A stretch of DNA of 64,000 bases from NCBI GenBank assembly GCA_013995675.1, contig VWRR01000018.1, positions 248,001-312,000 of the forward strand, read 5' to 3'. A program made the position numbers and the translations under genes. Of the stretch, positions 11,201 through 23,974 are shown one piece after another (position 1 is the stretch's first letter; every line of letters begins with the position of its first letter). The notes under the pieces are model-generated. The model saw only the letters and a program-made list of their open reading frames with translations, made no database searches and was not told the origin of the DNA. The stretch is from Cyanidiococcus yangmingshanensis (Eukaryota > Rhodophyta > Bangiophyceae > Cyanidiales > Cyanidiaceae).

Positions 11201-11295
11201 TCCCGATTCCAACCATGTTCTCGTCGTTTCCGCGCGATGAACGACCTCAGTCCGTTAATGTTCCAGGTAACCAGCCGCAGTGGCGGCCTTTGCAT
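8250..11295 (-). CDS. APEX2: APE2-type AP endonuclease/exonuclease with PIP box and GRF zinc finger (reading frame broken twice)
   Basis: Three consecutive frames on one strand form one gene of about 1,013 residues. Segment 1 (11295 to about 10655) starts LRLVTWNINGLRSF and carries QELK (metal-binding Glu). Segment 2 (to about 8515) has VVILGDLNTAH, MGSDHCP and a PCNA-binding-like QATLERFL. Segment 3 (8537-8250) is a GRF zinc finger (PRCYGHGEP, FYVCRRPAGP, RCNFFQW). This is the domain order of APE2, a nuclear enzyme that processes abasic sites and 3' ends behind PCNA. APE2 is normally about 520 residues; the excess is a low-complexity S/T/R linker of about 550 residues. The two breaks (near 10650 and somewhere near 8515) are each removed by deleting one dinucleotide of a CTCT/GAGA repeat. 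LDEEGRALL reads correctly across the first, matching the family. Confidence 0.85.
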
Positions 11296-12672
11296 ACCAA
11301 AATTCTTCTTTCTTCAGGCTGAATCCAGATGAATTCATTCGAGAAAACAAATCCTTGCCGAACACTGAACTGCTTGATCGGAGACGTCTCCAGTTCCTCA
11401 GTGTCCAAACAACCGGTCTAGTTTGAAACTGTGGTCGTCGTTGACGACTCCACGTGACATGGCTCTTCTTCACCAGCTTGTACCCAGACGTCTGCGTTCG
11501 CAAACTGCTCACGCATTGAAAGAAAAAGACACGTTCTATGCTGATAAAGATAAAGATACAACCTTCTTGATCGATAGCACAGGTATGCCATGACGCTGAA
11601 GTCGCTCCGGTTAACTTGCTTGAACGCAGGCACTTTCGGTTAACCTTCACGTCGCCTGCAGTTGCCTGCGTTCAAGGTCTCGTTGTTCGATCCTGTGCAA
11701 CGAAACCGGTTGAATGCTCTGAAACAAGTGCGTCTGTCTCGAGGAGAGCGCAACCTATAGCCTGGCTCATGTGGAGTACATACCAGGAGACCATCGTGGC
11801 GGGTAAGGGTCCTGCTTCTGGATGATAGACGGAGGTGCCGGCTGTCTGCAGTCGAGGTCTGAAACCTAGCGTCGAGCCAGAGGTGCACCAACTCATACAC
11901 TCGACGTTCAAAGAAGATGAATTGTTGGGTTTTTGACCAGTTTTAAGAACATTTTGGTTCATGGATGGAGGATCGCGGCCGATATAGCACGGAGAAAGAC
12001 GATCGGCTTCGATTCAGGTGTGTTCGAAGTCTGTGGGTGGGTACGAGTTTGAGACTCCCGGCGCGATACCACTCTCCGGAACCTCGCGAGGATTTTGGCG
12101 TCTCAAACCCCAAGTCGAATAGGCAACGACCCGATAGGAGTATGGACGACGAGCATCTGTGAACTTGAGCGATCGTTCGTTCTCCAACTTGGGTAAACGG
12201 CGTACCGATTCGTACTGGGAATACGCCTACAACACGCTACTCTGATGCCCATCATCAAAGACGAGTTACGATACAGCATCAGCGCCCTTGATTCCTCAAC
12301 AACGAGTTGGGAACCGAAAAATGAATTATCTGCTTGGTCTTTGGAGAAAACGTATCTCCTCGTCCGGGTTATGCAACGGTGGTGTTTTCGTGGCCCCCCT
12401 GATCGTGTTCATTCAAGTCGAGGAACGCATCAACGTGATGCCATGTTGCTGCTTCTGGACGTTTCATGTCGAGGGGGCGGTGATAAACACCGTTCGGTGC
12501 TTGCTCGGATTCATGAATATGCTGCCAGGTGAGCGCCAAGTGACCAGAACGAGTCCTCGGCCGGGCAGCAGCCACGTCCCTATCCGCTGCGCTGTCTGCA
12601 GCATCATGCGAAGAGGAGAGCCGCGTCAGTGCCGAACAGCGCACGTTGTGGGCATTCGAACGAGTCGGGTAA
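11296..12672. other. 1.4-kb region upstream of APE2
   Basis: No supported gene. An inverted repeat GTTTGAGAC (12047) / GTCTCAAAC (12100) with a 44-base loop could form a hairpin. Other frames are short. Confidence 0.45.
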
Positions 12673-13639
12673 TCAGCTGTCGACTCGATCTCTAAAGCCG
12701 CATCGACATCCGCTTCTGGAGATGCTATTGAATCGTCTCTGGTCGCAATAGGTCAACGTCGAATCGTTTGCCGATGTTTGGCGCTGGATTTCATCGATAT
12801 CCCGCAAGACGGAGAGCGTCTCAAGGCTCGTCTCCAGCGACGCATCATCCAGTGCCTCGGATGAAACCGTCTCTGTCAAGAGAGGAGACGCCGATCGCTC
12901 CTCGCGGTCTGGACTCGTCAATTTGCGCTGCTGCTGATCCAGCGAGTTTGATAGAAAAGAGGGTATCGACTGGGGTCGTCGACCCCAGCGCAAGCGCTCC
13001 AGCGCCCAATGACGGGCATTCACATGGTCGCTATGCTCCGCCAGAAACTCTAGCCACTCCTGATAGAGACGCAAGGATTGACGTTCAGCCCGTCTTCGCT
13101 TGACTGCTTCTTGTTCTGCGACTTGACGCCACTCCAGTTCTGTGGATGTCAATGTTCTGTTTGGATGCGAATCCTGTCTTCTTACAGGGCTGGTTTCAGC
13201 AAGTTGCTCCATTGATGCTGATTGCGTCGTTGCTGCGGCACAAGCCGTCTCTATGGCATGTTTGCCTGTTTGACTCTTTGCAAAGGTCCTCGCCTGTATC
13301 ACGATAAACGGTGTTGCTTTCGAGTTGCTCACTATTCTCTTCATGAGCACTGTTCGCCGACTTGATCATCCGAACTTTTCTTGGCGGCGTCGTTCGAGTG
13401 TCTGTCGCATCAGCTTCGGACAGAACCTGACCCTGATGATCTTGATCAAAACGAGTACCCTCCTTGGGCCAGCACACGCTCCTGCTCGCCACGAGATAGC
13501 GCTGGAGACGGCGTTCGAGAACCGCACAACGTAATCGCTCCCGAACCAGAAGCACGACCAGGAAACAAAGTAGCCCAAGTAGCAACGTGGACTGTATCCA
13601 AGACGCTCCCATACACCAGTTTGTGCGAATGCTAATCAT
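12673..13639 (-). CDS. Unrecognised single-pass membrane protein with charged C-terminal region
   Basis: Two overlapping frames on the minus strand, 13639-13196 and 13350-12673, probably form one gene of about 321 residues; they differ by one surplus base in the overlap. Segment 1 from ATG 13639 begins MISIRTNW and has a clear hydrophobic helix (residues about 14-32, IQSTLLLGLLCFLVVLLV) followed by basic residues, a signal-anchor pattern. Segment 2 contains a charged helical stretch (LEWRQVAEQEAVKRRRAERQ, then WLEFLAEHSDHVNARHWALERLRW) and ends in a Ser/Glu-rich tail. I do not recognise a family and assign no function. The exact position of the frame change is not determinable by eye. It is also possible that only one of the two frames is a real gene. 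Confidence 0.5.
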
Positions 13640-14262
13640 GGTAGCTGGTTCATGTCCGGTCCGTGCGTTCCGATGAAGCTGGGGTGATCGTTCGAGCAAT
13701 CGAGCGCGCTGAAACGCCTACTGGACGCTAGGCTAGCGAACCCTGCGGTCGTCGAAACGAGATAATGACAGCCACCACTCAAGTGATTGATCGTGCGTGG
13801 CTTTGCTTCCAAGCGTCCAGTTCAACTTTTTCACGCCAACGTTGTTGCCAAGAAACGAGTCCGTCAACGTTTGATAATCCAAACGCTTGCAGCAATGCCA
13901 GTTCGGTGTGAGACAAGTCGGCTCGACGCGGTGAAAAAAAAACTCATCCAAGGATGCAGGTAGAAACTCCACACAGACCCATCTACGTTCATGTGGCGGG
14001 TTCCTTTAGAAGATGACCTCTTTCTTTGTGAACAAGACAGAATAGATCCCAAACTACATCTGGTTCAATCATCATAATCATCGTCTTTATGTAGAATCAA
14101 TGACTCGTATCGCATATCTAGCGTATTGAATACCGGTCATGATACTGATACAGAATAGATCCCAAACAACATCTGGTTCAATCATCAGAATCATCGTCTT
14201 TATCGAGTACCTGTACACTTCGGCGCCAGCCTGGAGTTGCTCTCCAGCGAGTCCGAGTTCGT
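13640..14262. other. Region between antiporter 1 stop and the membrane-protein gene, with direct repeats
   Basis: 620 bp carrying two 54-bp near-identical direct repeats (14037-14090 and 14150-14203). No gene supported. Confidence 0.55.
14037..14203 (+). repeat. 54-bp direct repeat, two copies, 52 of 54 bases identical
   Basis: Copies at 14037-14090 and 14150-14203 start ACAGAATAGATCCCAAAC and end ATCATCGTCTTTAT, separated by 59 bp. They lie just beyond the stop codon of antiporter 1. Confidence 0.92.
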
Positions 14263-17200
14263 CTACGAGAGGAGATGTCGATCACACATGAGTCGAACAT
14301 CAGCATCGAGGTCAGGCGTATGACTCGTCTCGTCCTCCTCCGATGGCACTGATGATGATAAAGTGCTCTCTGCGATCGTCAAGGAGACAGCATTGGGTAC
14401 ACTGGTTGTTCTCGGTGTTGGTGCTCGGACCCAAGCCGAGGTTGGTACTTGCTCTAGAGTGCCCTGGATGCTCTCCCCAGCGCTTAGACTTCGTTCAAGG
14501 GTATCGACAGGCGACAAGGTCTGATCGATCACCTGTCGAGATGACGGTCGAGGACGCAACATAGGCTCTGTCAAGGGGTCCGGCGTACCCCCGGGACCTG
14601 CTCCAAACGCTGCCACAAAGTCAGCCAGACGAGGATCGGCCGCATCGAACCAAACCAAGGTGTATTGGTCGGTTACATGACCAGAGGATTTGGAACGAGA
14701 CGTCATTGCTTCGTTCCCCACTATAGAGGTCCAAAGGTGAAGCAGGACGATTCGATGATCTGGATGATGTAGCAGTCGCACGGGTCGCAGTCGATGGTTG
14801 TCTCGATGCTGTCTCGGACGGCTCGCGGTCGATACGAACCATTCCAGAGGTTTCATTCGTCTCCGGATTCACATCCGTGGATGGTACCACATCGAGTCGA
14901 ATCAGGGCTGGTGCCTTGATTCGTCGCCGCAGCAGCACATCAGAAGATGAGGATGATATCAAGTCCGGATCCGGTGGGTGCCAGCGGAGACCCGTCGACA
15001 TGATCGGCATTGTTCCGGCTGATACCGAGGCGTGCTCTGGTTGAGTCATGAGCGACCGTACCGCTTCCCGCTCTTCATCATCCATGGTTGGCTCCAATTG
15101 GAAAAACAGCGGTGTATCCGATGGAGTCACCACCAGTACGCGACATCGAACGGGCAGTGTCTCGCAAGGAGCGTGAGCATCACCAGGAAAGCGACCAAGA
15201 CATCCATACCGTTTGCAGAGCGGTCGTGCATGATGGAGCTGTCGAGTGGCCTCAGCGTCACGAGTCTGTAGATAGACCGTGCCCTGGAGCAAAACCATGA
15301 CTGCAGATCGGAGTCGTCGAACAATGCATTGGCCATTGAGTGGGCCAGTTAAGAGACCTGGTCGAATGCGAGGCATGGCCCAGACCACCAAGGTGGCGGT
15401 ACGTAATGGCAACAGCATCGCATCTCGTCGTTTCTCATAGTCTAGCGCCTCTGGTGGAAATAGTAGCGCTTCCGGTGCGAACGACGGATGGTGCTCGTAC
15501 ATGGCAAAGGACGCATCTGGAAGGCGCTCTGTTCGCCTCCGATCAGAAAAGGGTTCATGTTCCACGCCATGCGTCCGAGGCTGAGGCACTTCCGTACCCA
15601 GTGTATCCTGACGACCTCCTTCAGCTTGTTCGATCACTGTTTCCGCATCAACACTCGTCGATCGAGTTGCGGTCCGTTCCATGGAATGGCCACGACGCTC
15701 CATTTCCATATAACGCATTCGGGTCTCGGTGAGGTACTCCTCCAGGTTCGGTACAAGGTTTCGAGCACATTCGCTTGCTGCCATACGTATCGCCAACCGT
15801 TGCCAATCCTCACGACTGGTCATGACGGTTCGAAAACTCGTTGCTGGAATGAAGAAGACATGCGCGAGTTGAGAGACGACCACCAGTTCCAGCGCCGATC
15901 GATGTCGATACAATGAGCCAGCCATCCCAAAGGATTGTCCAGTGACACTGTTGCTGAGGGTGCGAACCTCATGTGATTTCGTCTCCAGCGATGCTGGCTC
16001 GAGTCGCGACGCTTCCAGGTCCGTCTCGGAAGCGTCTCGTACGGTTGTAGCACCTGGCACTGGGCCCTCGTCGAATGCAGCATGCCAGGCAGCCTCATCC
16101 GCATCGTCGTCGTCGTTGGTTTCGTCGTCTCTCCGAGAGCCACGGCTTGGCATACCGAAGACATCGCCCACAAAAGCACGTAAACGCTCCTGTGCCGCTC
16201 TTCGACGAAGTTGGATCGGTGGTGCCGTAGCTCGCTGTACGCTCCTCTGGGCGCATGGACTCGGACGATACAGTCAAAAGCTTGGCGGAGGATGGCGTCG
16301 AACTCGTCGCTGGGTGCTTCGGCCTCGGAGCCGAACAGGTGCAGACGGAAGCCGCGCTTGGGGCCCGTCAACATCGGTTGATTCCCTGCCGATGCTGCTT
16401 CGCCTGCTGATGGCTGTTTCGCACGAGGCATCGACGAAGGTATCAACGTCTGAGCAGGAAACTCGTCTTCGCTCAACAGGTTCGCAATCATGGCCGATTG
16501 TCGACGAGTACGTTCTTCGGACGTTGGTCGTTTGTTCGGCATCACACTTGACGGCAAATGGCTCATTTCGTGGCCAACTCGAGACTCCATGGTCCTGGTC
16601 CTCGCTTGTGGCTCATCGTCCACAACAAAGTCAACGTGCTGGGTACGAACCTCGATGGCACCTCGGACCACGTAAAAGACACCCACCACCAGTGTATCCT
16701 TTTGTTGGACGACTTCACCAAAGGCAAATGCACGAACTTGTCCTACTGAACGCCACGCTGCCAATAATTGATCCAACGCTCGTGCTAGTGCAGCACTTTC
16801 CAGGTATTCCGCCTCAAGCCAGGTTGCGAGCATGTTCCGCAGACAATCCGCCATCGTTGGAAGCGGGAATCGGATACTGATCCGCTGGAGTGCCTCTCGA
16901 CGCATATCCAACTGATCGAGCAGCGCTTTCCGTTCGGCCTCGGTCAACGCACCCGTTGAGTAAAGTTCCTCAATGAGGCGATTCTGTCGACTGATCAACA
17001 CCAACGTCGCATGTAGCGAGTCGCTTGCTCGAACCGTCTCTGGAGACAGAACCCGAGACGAATGCAGATAGGTCTCACAACGAGCAACCTCGGCCTCGAG
17101 TTCGATGGCCACCTGCATGTCCGCAACTAGGGTCAAAGAGCCATGCGGGTCCGTCCATACCCAGTCTGGTGAGGTATGCGGCGCTGGTGTCGTCATGCCG

Positions 17201-19893
17201 AGGCCCTGGTCCTTCTCGACGGCCCGGTGTTCCGTCTCCTGTCCATGACGCGTGTGCAGCGCGTGTACCAGCGCAACCGTCAGACCCGATACAATATCAT
17301 AACCGAGAAACAATCGGCGATAGATGAGGTAACGAGCGAATCGATGAAGGTAGCGAAAACGACCAAACAGCGAGACCAGAAAGTGTTCGAGTCGGCTGAG
17401 ACCCCAGCCCCCGTGCTGACTATGAGAAAAGATCCGAATCTCGTGAATATTGGTGGGGTTACTCACCTCATCAATGGAGCGATCTATGGAAGCGCTCAGG
17501 ATAAGATAAGGTGACGTGGACACGGAGCCAATAAGGAACTGTTTCTGCACAGCAGCACGTATGGCCAACAAGGCTCGACGTCGTGACTCATTCAACTGGT
17601 GCAGAAAGACCGTTGTGGCTCTTGATGCACTCTTTTGTTTCTCTTGTCGTTCTCGCCGCTGGAGGATACTCGGTCGTCCGAAAATGGTCGATGGGGCTCT
17701 CTCTCCAGCGTGTGCATGACGCTCTCTTCGATGGCGAGGTCGTAACCAAAAACGTCGTTTGGACCAGCTCTGTGTCGTGGTGTGTTGACGCTCCAGCTGA
17801 AGACTATGACTCAGTCGACGCATCTCGCGTGAGTGACGTTCCTGAAGAGCTCGTGGCCCAGGCGCTCGGTAGTCAACCGATGCACGAGGTACGCTCATGG
17901 ATACGCGAGGCGGTCTCGCCACCAGTTGCGGCTGGGAAGTAGAGCGCGACAGACCGCTTCCCAAACGCGGTGCAGCTGGTGCGAGACCTCCGGACCAGTT
18001 CCAGTTGGCACTTGTTGACGGTGTCGCATGCCGTTCAGATTCACCCAATGACGTCAATGGGTCGTTTTCGAAGGGTTGTGGCGCTCGTCCCATGTCATGC
18101 GAGGTTGTTGTTGTTGTTGTTGTTGACTTGCCCGATACGCGATGGTGCATGGAGCTTTCGTCCGTGTCCGAACTCGACGTCTGTACACTCGCCTTGTCAG
18201 GCAAGGAAGCGTCTCCAGATTCTATCGCGGCTGTATTCAGATGCGTCGCCAGTACTTGCGCCTGGCACGCTCGATGCACAATGCTCCGAACTTGACCAAC
18301 GCTGAGCAGCAGCTTGTTCAGTTCGGCTGGGAGTATCGCGACCTGAGCAACGAATACCCAATCAGCGAAAGTAAACCGACTCGTACGACGCATATCGAGC
18401 ATCATGTCCAACGCTTTGGCATGTAGACGACGCACCTGAGCGCGGAACGTTCGCACTTGCGCTGTCGAACGATTCAAGAGGCCCAAACAACGAGCAACTG
18501 TCTTGATGGTTGGTGCCTGCAACATCAGCGTCATCAGCACAATGGTCGAGGTCCAGAGCTGGACGCGAGCATTGACATAGGTACCACCTTGAATGTTCGG
18601 CTCATGAAAGACAATCTGGGCAGCGATGAGCGATATCGCTCCGCGTAGTCCGGCGTGGACAATCAGGACTGCCTCCTGCCAAGAGAGTCCATAACGACTG
18701 CGTCGAAGGACCGGATAGAGGATCACCACAGCGACGAGTCGACTCAGATAGAGCACCGGATAGAGTGCCAGACCGTAGGCAATGGTCTGAGCATCGATAC
18801 CGTGACGACCCCAAAACACGATCAAGTTCACCACGGCAATAAAGCCGGCATAGGTAAAGGCGATGGCGTTGATGATCATCGAAATCACCGACCAGAAAGC
18901 CAGCAGAGCCTCTTGAAACTCCGGCGTCAAGGAAGCAAAACGATCTGCTCTCAGCACGAGACCGAAGGAAGCGACGGCCACAATGCCGCTCACTCCGCAG
19001 GGACTCTCTCCTACGTAAAAGACGAGGTAGGAGATGACAAACGTGGAGCCGATCTCGATGGCAGCGTCTTTCCAGACTCGTCGAAGGAAGAAGAGTGTTG
19101 GTACTGCGAAAGCGATACCGAGTGCCAGACCACCACCAGCGAGTCGCAATAGCTGGACAAAGATCTGACTGATCGCTTGATTCGCACCTGGTTGAAGACG
19201 ATTCAGAAACAGTACAAAGAGGGTGAATCCAGAACCGTCGTTGAATAACGATTCGCCCTGGATCATGACCTGAAGTGGTACTCGAACACCGCTCCCTTCC
19301 AAGGCCATGTTCACCGCAAGCACATCAGTCGGTGAGATGAGTGCTCCAAACATCCATCCGGCATTCAGCGTCCACAGCTGATCAGTTAAAACGTAGGTGG
19401 TGAAGACAGCAATCAACGCTGCATCGATAATGACCAGAATCATACTGAGGGCAAACACCTGAAGCAAAAGGTTACTCACTGTCCACCAATCAATAAAAAG
19501 CGCACTCTCCAGAATCAAAGGTGGCAGTAGGACGTAGAAGAGGATCTCGGGGTTCTGGACGTCGACCCAGTAGTTCAGCGATGCCGACAACTGAGCCAGG
19601 TTCAGATAACAACCAGCGACTCCAAACACACCTCCGGCAATCACCAGCAGAAAAGTATACGGAATCGGCAGTCTATAGCGATCGAGCACGGTTTTGGAAC
19701 CATAGGCAAGCAAGACTGCAAGGATGGGAAACAATAAAATCATAAACGTGGACGGTGTCCACTGGGTAAAGCCATGACAAACTGCAAAAATTTCGTCGCC
19801 TACAGGGTCTGTTCCGTTCGTTACAGACTCATGAACGCTCAACAGGTCTTTTGTCAGATACAGCGCGTTTGAGAATGAAGCGGAGTCGTCCAT
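14263..19893 (-). CDS. SOS1-like Na+/H+ antiporter, paralogue 1 (reading frame broken twice)
   Basis: First ATG is 19893 (the open frame runs to TTG 19923). The membrane domain (about 12 helices, residues 30-450) has the CPA1 hallmarks ISPTDVLAV, QGESLFNDGSG and HAGLRGAISL. A long tail follows, with a Thr tract, Ser/Arg-rich linkers and cyclic-nucleotide-binding-like strands split by low-complexity sequence (AFAFGEVVQQ...YVVRGAIEV; then VVVSQLAHVFFIPATSF). The frame changes near 16245 (AGAG repeat) and near 14717 (GGGG on the coding strand); removing a surplus AG and a surplus G restores one frame of about 1,875 residues. The tail end (QYTLVWFDAADP...DADVRLMCDRHLLS) matches the intact paralogue downstream, so these pieces belong together. 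Expected to exchange Na+ for H+ at the plasma membrane or an endomembrane. Whether it is functional depends on whether the breaks are real. Confidence 0.85.
18102..18123. repeat. GTT trinucleotide tract inside antiporter 1
   Basis: About seven GTT units on the plus strand encode a threonine run in the cytosolic tail of the antiporter on the minus strand. It is in frame, so length changes by whole units would be tolerated. Confidence 0.85.
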
Positions 19894-20616
19894 CGTTACG
19901 GCTGCAGCAGAGCGCGTCAACAAGACGAAAGCCGTTCGCAGCGAGACAGGGACTCGTGTCCGATGTGAGCGGACTAGCTCCTCTCACAACGAATGACGTG
20001 ATATGTTCCGTATTTGATTCTTTCGCATCAAAGCCAACCCGTGAACCGTCTCCTCTGCTCGTGCGCTCGTTGGTGGCAAGAAACTCGTCGAGTCGAAAGC
20101 CAAGTCGCAACGGCGATTGAACGAACGAGAAGTACTCGGTCTGCCAACGTAGACCGTGTTGCTGTCCTGGAACGTTCTCCGTCTTGGGAGTCGAGAAAAA
20201 CTCCTGCAACAAGCGTGGAAAGGGCGAGGAACAATGCTAGACTGGTATCGCTAATTGGTATTTCGGATTGGAAGAAGCAACCAGGCTCTCGTGATGTTCT
20301 CGCTGAGCCAGTCGAGAGCCCTGGACGAGGATCGAAAACACGGGCACGAAAAGGGAGCGCAAGTCTGGCTTGATGCGATAAAGCAGGGTTTCTCCCGTCT
20401 GAGACATGACTTTTTCATGAGCGATACCCTCGATGGAGTGAAGAGCGTCTCGGTGACCAGAACCTCGTTCGAGGCGACCGACCTGACTCGTGGTTGCGAG
20501 ACGCGTGCGTTCCGTGTGGCTCGATCAGTTCGTTCCATTATCATGGTTGTGAGCGAGTTCAGAAACCGAGTCATGAATGTTTCAACACGGGATTATGGGT
20601 GAATCATTCTATTGGT
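19894..20616. other. Spacer between the tandem antiporter genes
   Basis: 720 bp holding the antiporter 1 promoter and the antiporter 2 3' flank. No supported gene. Confidence 0.45.
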
Positions 20617-23600
20617 TTAGAAAAAGTGCTGTCTCGCCATGAGGTCCGCGTCGCGTTCGAGTTGATTCTCCTCCTCGTCCGACTCGGGTGCCGCAACAAA
20701 CGAGGATGTTGTCGTCGTTGAGCCTTGGAATCCGTTTGGAGTTATTTCCGATCCCGATGATCGGGTTGACCCATCTGATGTCGTTGAGTTTGTTGGCACG
20801 GTTGCATCGAGACGAAAAGCAGTTCTCTCCGGTCGATAAGCGGCGAGGATATCCGCCAGCTCGGTTCGTGAGCGACGCAAACGAGTCGATTGTTGCGCGA
20901 CACCAGCAGGTAGGTGTTGGAGAAGAAGAAGACGACGACGACGACGACTAGAAGGACCGCTTGGCTGAACAGCAGTACCAGATGCAGCACTTGCGGTCTC
21001 TGAATGGCTTGTGCTCGTCTCCAGAAGCGATACTGTTCGTGGTGGTAAATCCGTTGTTCGCCATGGGATCATCCTGGATCCTGTCTCTCTTGGGAAATCC
21101 TCACCTGAATCGGTGTTGGTTCTCGAGAGGCTATTGGCGTTGGGAATGGGTACCACGTCTTGAGACACGGTTTCAGCTACACCGGATACGTTTCGTAAAC
21201 GAGTAGGTTCCAGAGCCGAGGCAATCAGCATGGTTCTTGTCGCTGGTCCATTTGTTCCCGACGAACGATGCTCCTCGCTAGTCTGAGCGGTCTCGGCCTG
21301 CAGACGCCGAGCGCTCTGGAGGAGTCGCCGTCGTTCATTGCGCAACGACGGCCTCGTGAGATCCATCCATACGTAACAGACTGTACGCTTTGCAAGCGCG
21401 TCTTGATGCGTTTGCGCGTTCGATGATCGGACTGTTGTTGTTGTTGTTCGTGAGTTCGATGACGCATAGATGGCGATGTCTTCGAGCGGTCGTGGATCGC
21501 AGATCGCCAAATGATCAAGTCGCAACACCGCGGGTGCAGTGACGCGACATGAACAGGCACGCCAGTCATCGGGGGATTCCTCGGAACCTGACACGAACGC
21601 GTTTCCATCTGCGTGTTGGGATGAGACAAACTCCTCGTCATCAGGTGCGGTGTCGACACCATTCAGGAAACGCATCAGGGATGGAATGTCAGCACCGCTG
21701 AGCAACGTAAGCTTTCCTGGCGGGATTCCATCTGGCGGGGTTGATCGCCAACGTCGCCTCCAGCCATGAGCAGCAGCACCCAAAGTGCGTGAGGAAACGT
21801 CTGCGCGATGACTTCGGTCTCCGTGCGACTGCCTCGAACGACCCGGTAGCAGCGCATCGCTCAGAATCTGGGCACCAAGTGCACTTGTTGGACGCAGTTC
21901 CAGCGTTCCTTCCAGAAGAACCATGATCATCGACGGAGCAGCACGCAACAGACATTGGTGGTCCTCGAAAGAGCCCCGGGTGATCTGATAGGCGCGTTCG
22001 TACAGTCCGTACCAAGCGAGCGCACCTGTGACATAAACCTGATAGCGCATAAACGCTTGCATATCTGTCGAGCGAGAAGCGTCGGTCCACCATCGCTCGT
22101 GATGCTCGGACCACTGATAGTTGTCGTACATGGTGAAAGAGTGTTGACGTGGTGGCAGTTTGGGCGTGCCGACGCTATCGCTCGTCTCCGATGACAGTGC
22201 TGTCGGTGGAAGGCGGCTCGTCGCCGCACTGGGTGGTCGTGTTTCCGTGTTCCGGGTCGATGCCGACAACGAAGGTTGTGTCTCCGTTCTGGACTGCTGG
22301 CGAGCCTGCGCTGTCGTGGTTGCTGACTGGTTGCCGGCGTCCAGCGCTTCCGACGAGCCTGGCACACGCAGCACCGCATCCCGAATCGCACGTTCGGCTT
22401 GGCCAGCAGCAGCAGTGATCCGATACAGCTCGCCGAAGAACGTCTCCAATCCAGGAATGAGAGCATCCACGACTTCGGCAGCAGCGAGACGGAGACACTC
22501 GCGATGCCAGTCCGCGTCTGTTGCGATGATCTGCTCAAAGGCTGCGCGAGGAATGAGTAGAACGCTGGCTACCTCGCTGGCGACAACGAGTTCATAGGGA
22601 TAGGCGTGATCGAAGAGAACACCGCCGATGCCGTGCACATTGCGTAGTGGATCGTCGTGTCGTAACAACGAAACGACTTCATATTCCTGAAAAGCACCCA
22701 TGGGTGTTTCCGTACGATTCGTCTCGAACAGATGGACACGAGTCTCCTGTTGCGACAATGTACGTGGCGACGAGTCGGCATTCTCGGACAGCACATGGTC
22801 ATCAGGAACGGGAGCCTGTGACGCAGCCAACGCCTCGGAATCGAGCATTTCAGACTCGTCTGCCCATTCGACGAGATCCTTCGCATCCCCCTCTACTGGT
22901 GACGATACCTGTGTCTCGGACTGCGGCGACACTGCACGATTCTTCGGTCCATGGGTCGTGGTCGTAGCGCTGGTGCCTCTGACTCCTCCCGAACGTTTGA
23001 TCACATCGCCATCGTTCAGCATCCGGGAAGTAGATGGGTGTCTGTTCGCCGATCCTTGCCGGTTTTCGGGATTCTCTTGCCAGTCCATCTCCGATGGTGA
23101 AGGTGTACGGGGGGCGTCTCTGCGAGGCCTTGTTTGACCACGTCCCAGCAGTTTCTTCTTCAGATACTTCCAGAAACGAGCGGGTATGTGCATATGCGTT
23201 GGGGCCACCCCGCTTGCTGGTTGTGCAGGGATGGCGGTTGTGCTCGACTGATTGTTCGCCAGTTCGCCGGTGAACGTAGCCGCTGCAGCCGTCAAACGGG
23301 CATCCATTGAGGCGAGCTCCGCTTCCGCCTGCCGATTGTCTCGACTGATTAGTCGGGCGATGACATGGGTCATGGGCATGTCAGCTGTTGGCGATATCGT
23401 GGGAGCCGTTTCCTGGACGATCTCCATATCGACGGAACGATTCGCAGCCTGGTTTGCGGAGACCCCCAACGACGCTGGTGGCGAATCCGCTGCATGTGGG
23501 CAAACTGGCGTACCTAACTCTAGGTCTACCGCCGGAGACGCGGGTCGCATCCAGCCAGCGGCGCCTGCTGTCTGGCCCAAACCTCGGCCTGGGGCAGCAC

Positions 23601-23941
23601 TCGCAGATTTCAGACTCTCTCGATGGTCGCGTTGACGATGATGGTGAGCGCTCGCTGGAGCATCAGTGACGCACCCTGGACCTGTCCTGTCTGCGGCCGA
23701 TGCAGATCCGCGCGGCGATATACGCGCCCAGGACCAGCGAAGTTCGAGAACGCCTCTCGCGACCAGAACGATGGTCTCGGCGCGCTGGTTGCTGGCTTGC
23801 AATCGTTCACCGAAAAGAACGGAGCGAATCTGACCAGCGCCACGAAGTGCGGCGTAGAGTCGCCGAGCCCGGTCGGTCGCCACCAGTGACAGTGCCTGCG
23901 CCTCTTGTCCGGGTCCGTCGCTCAATTTCCTGGTTGCACCA

Positions 23942-23974
<33 letters not shown>

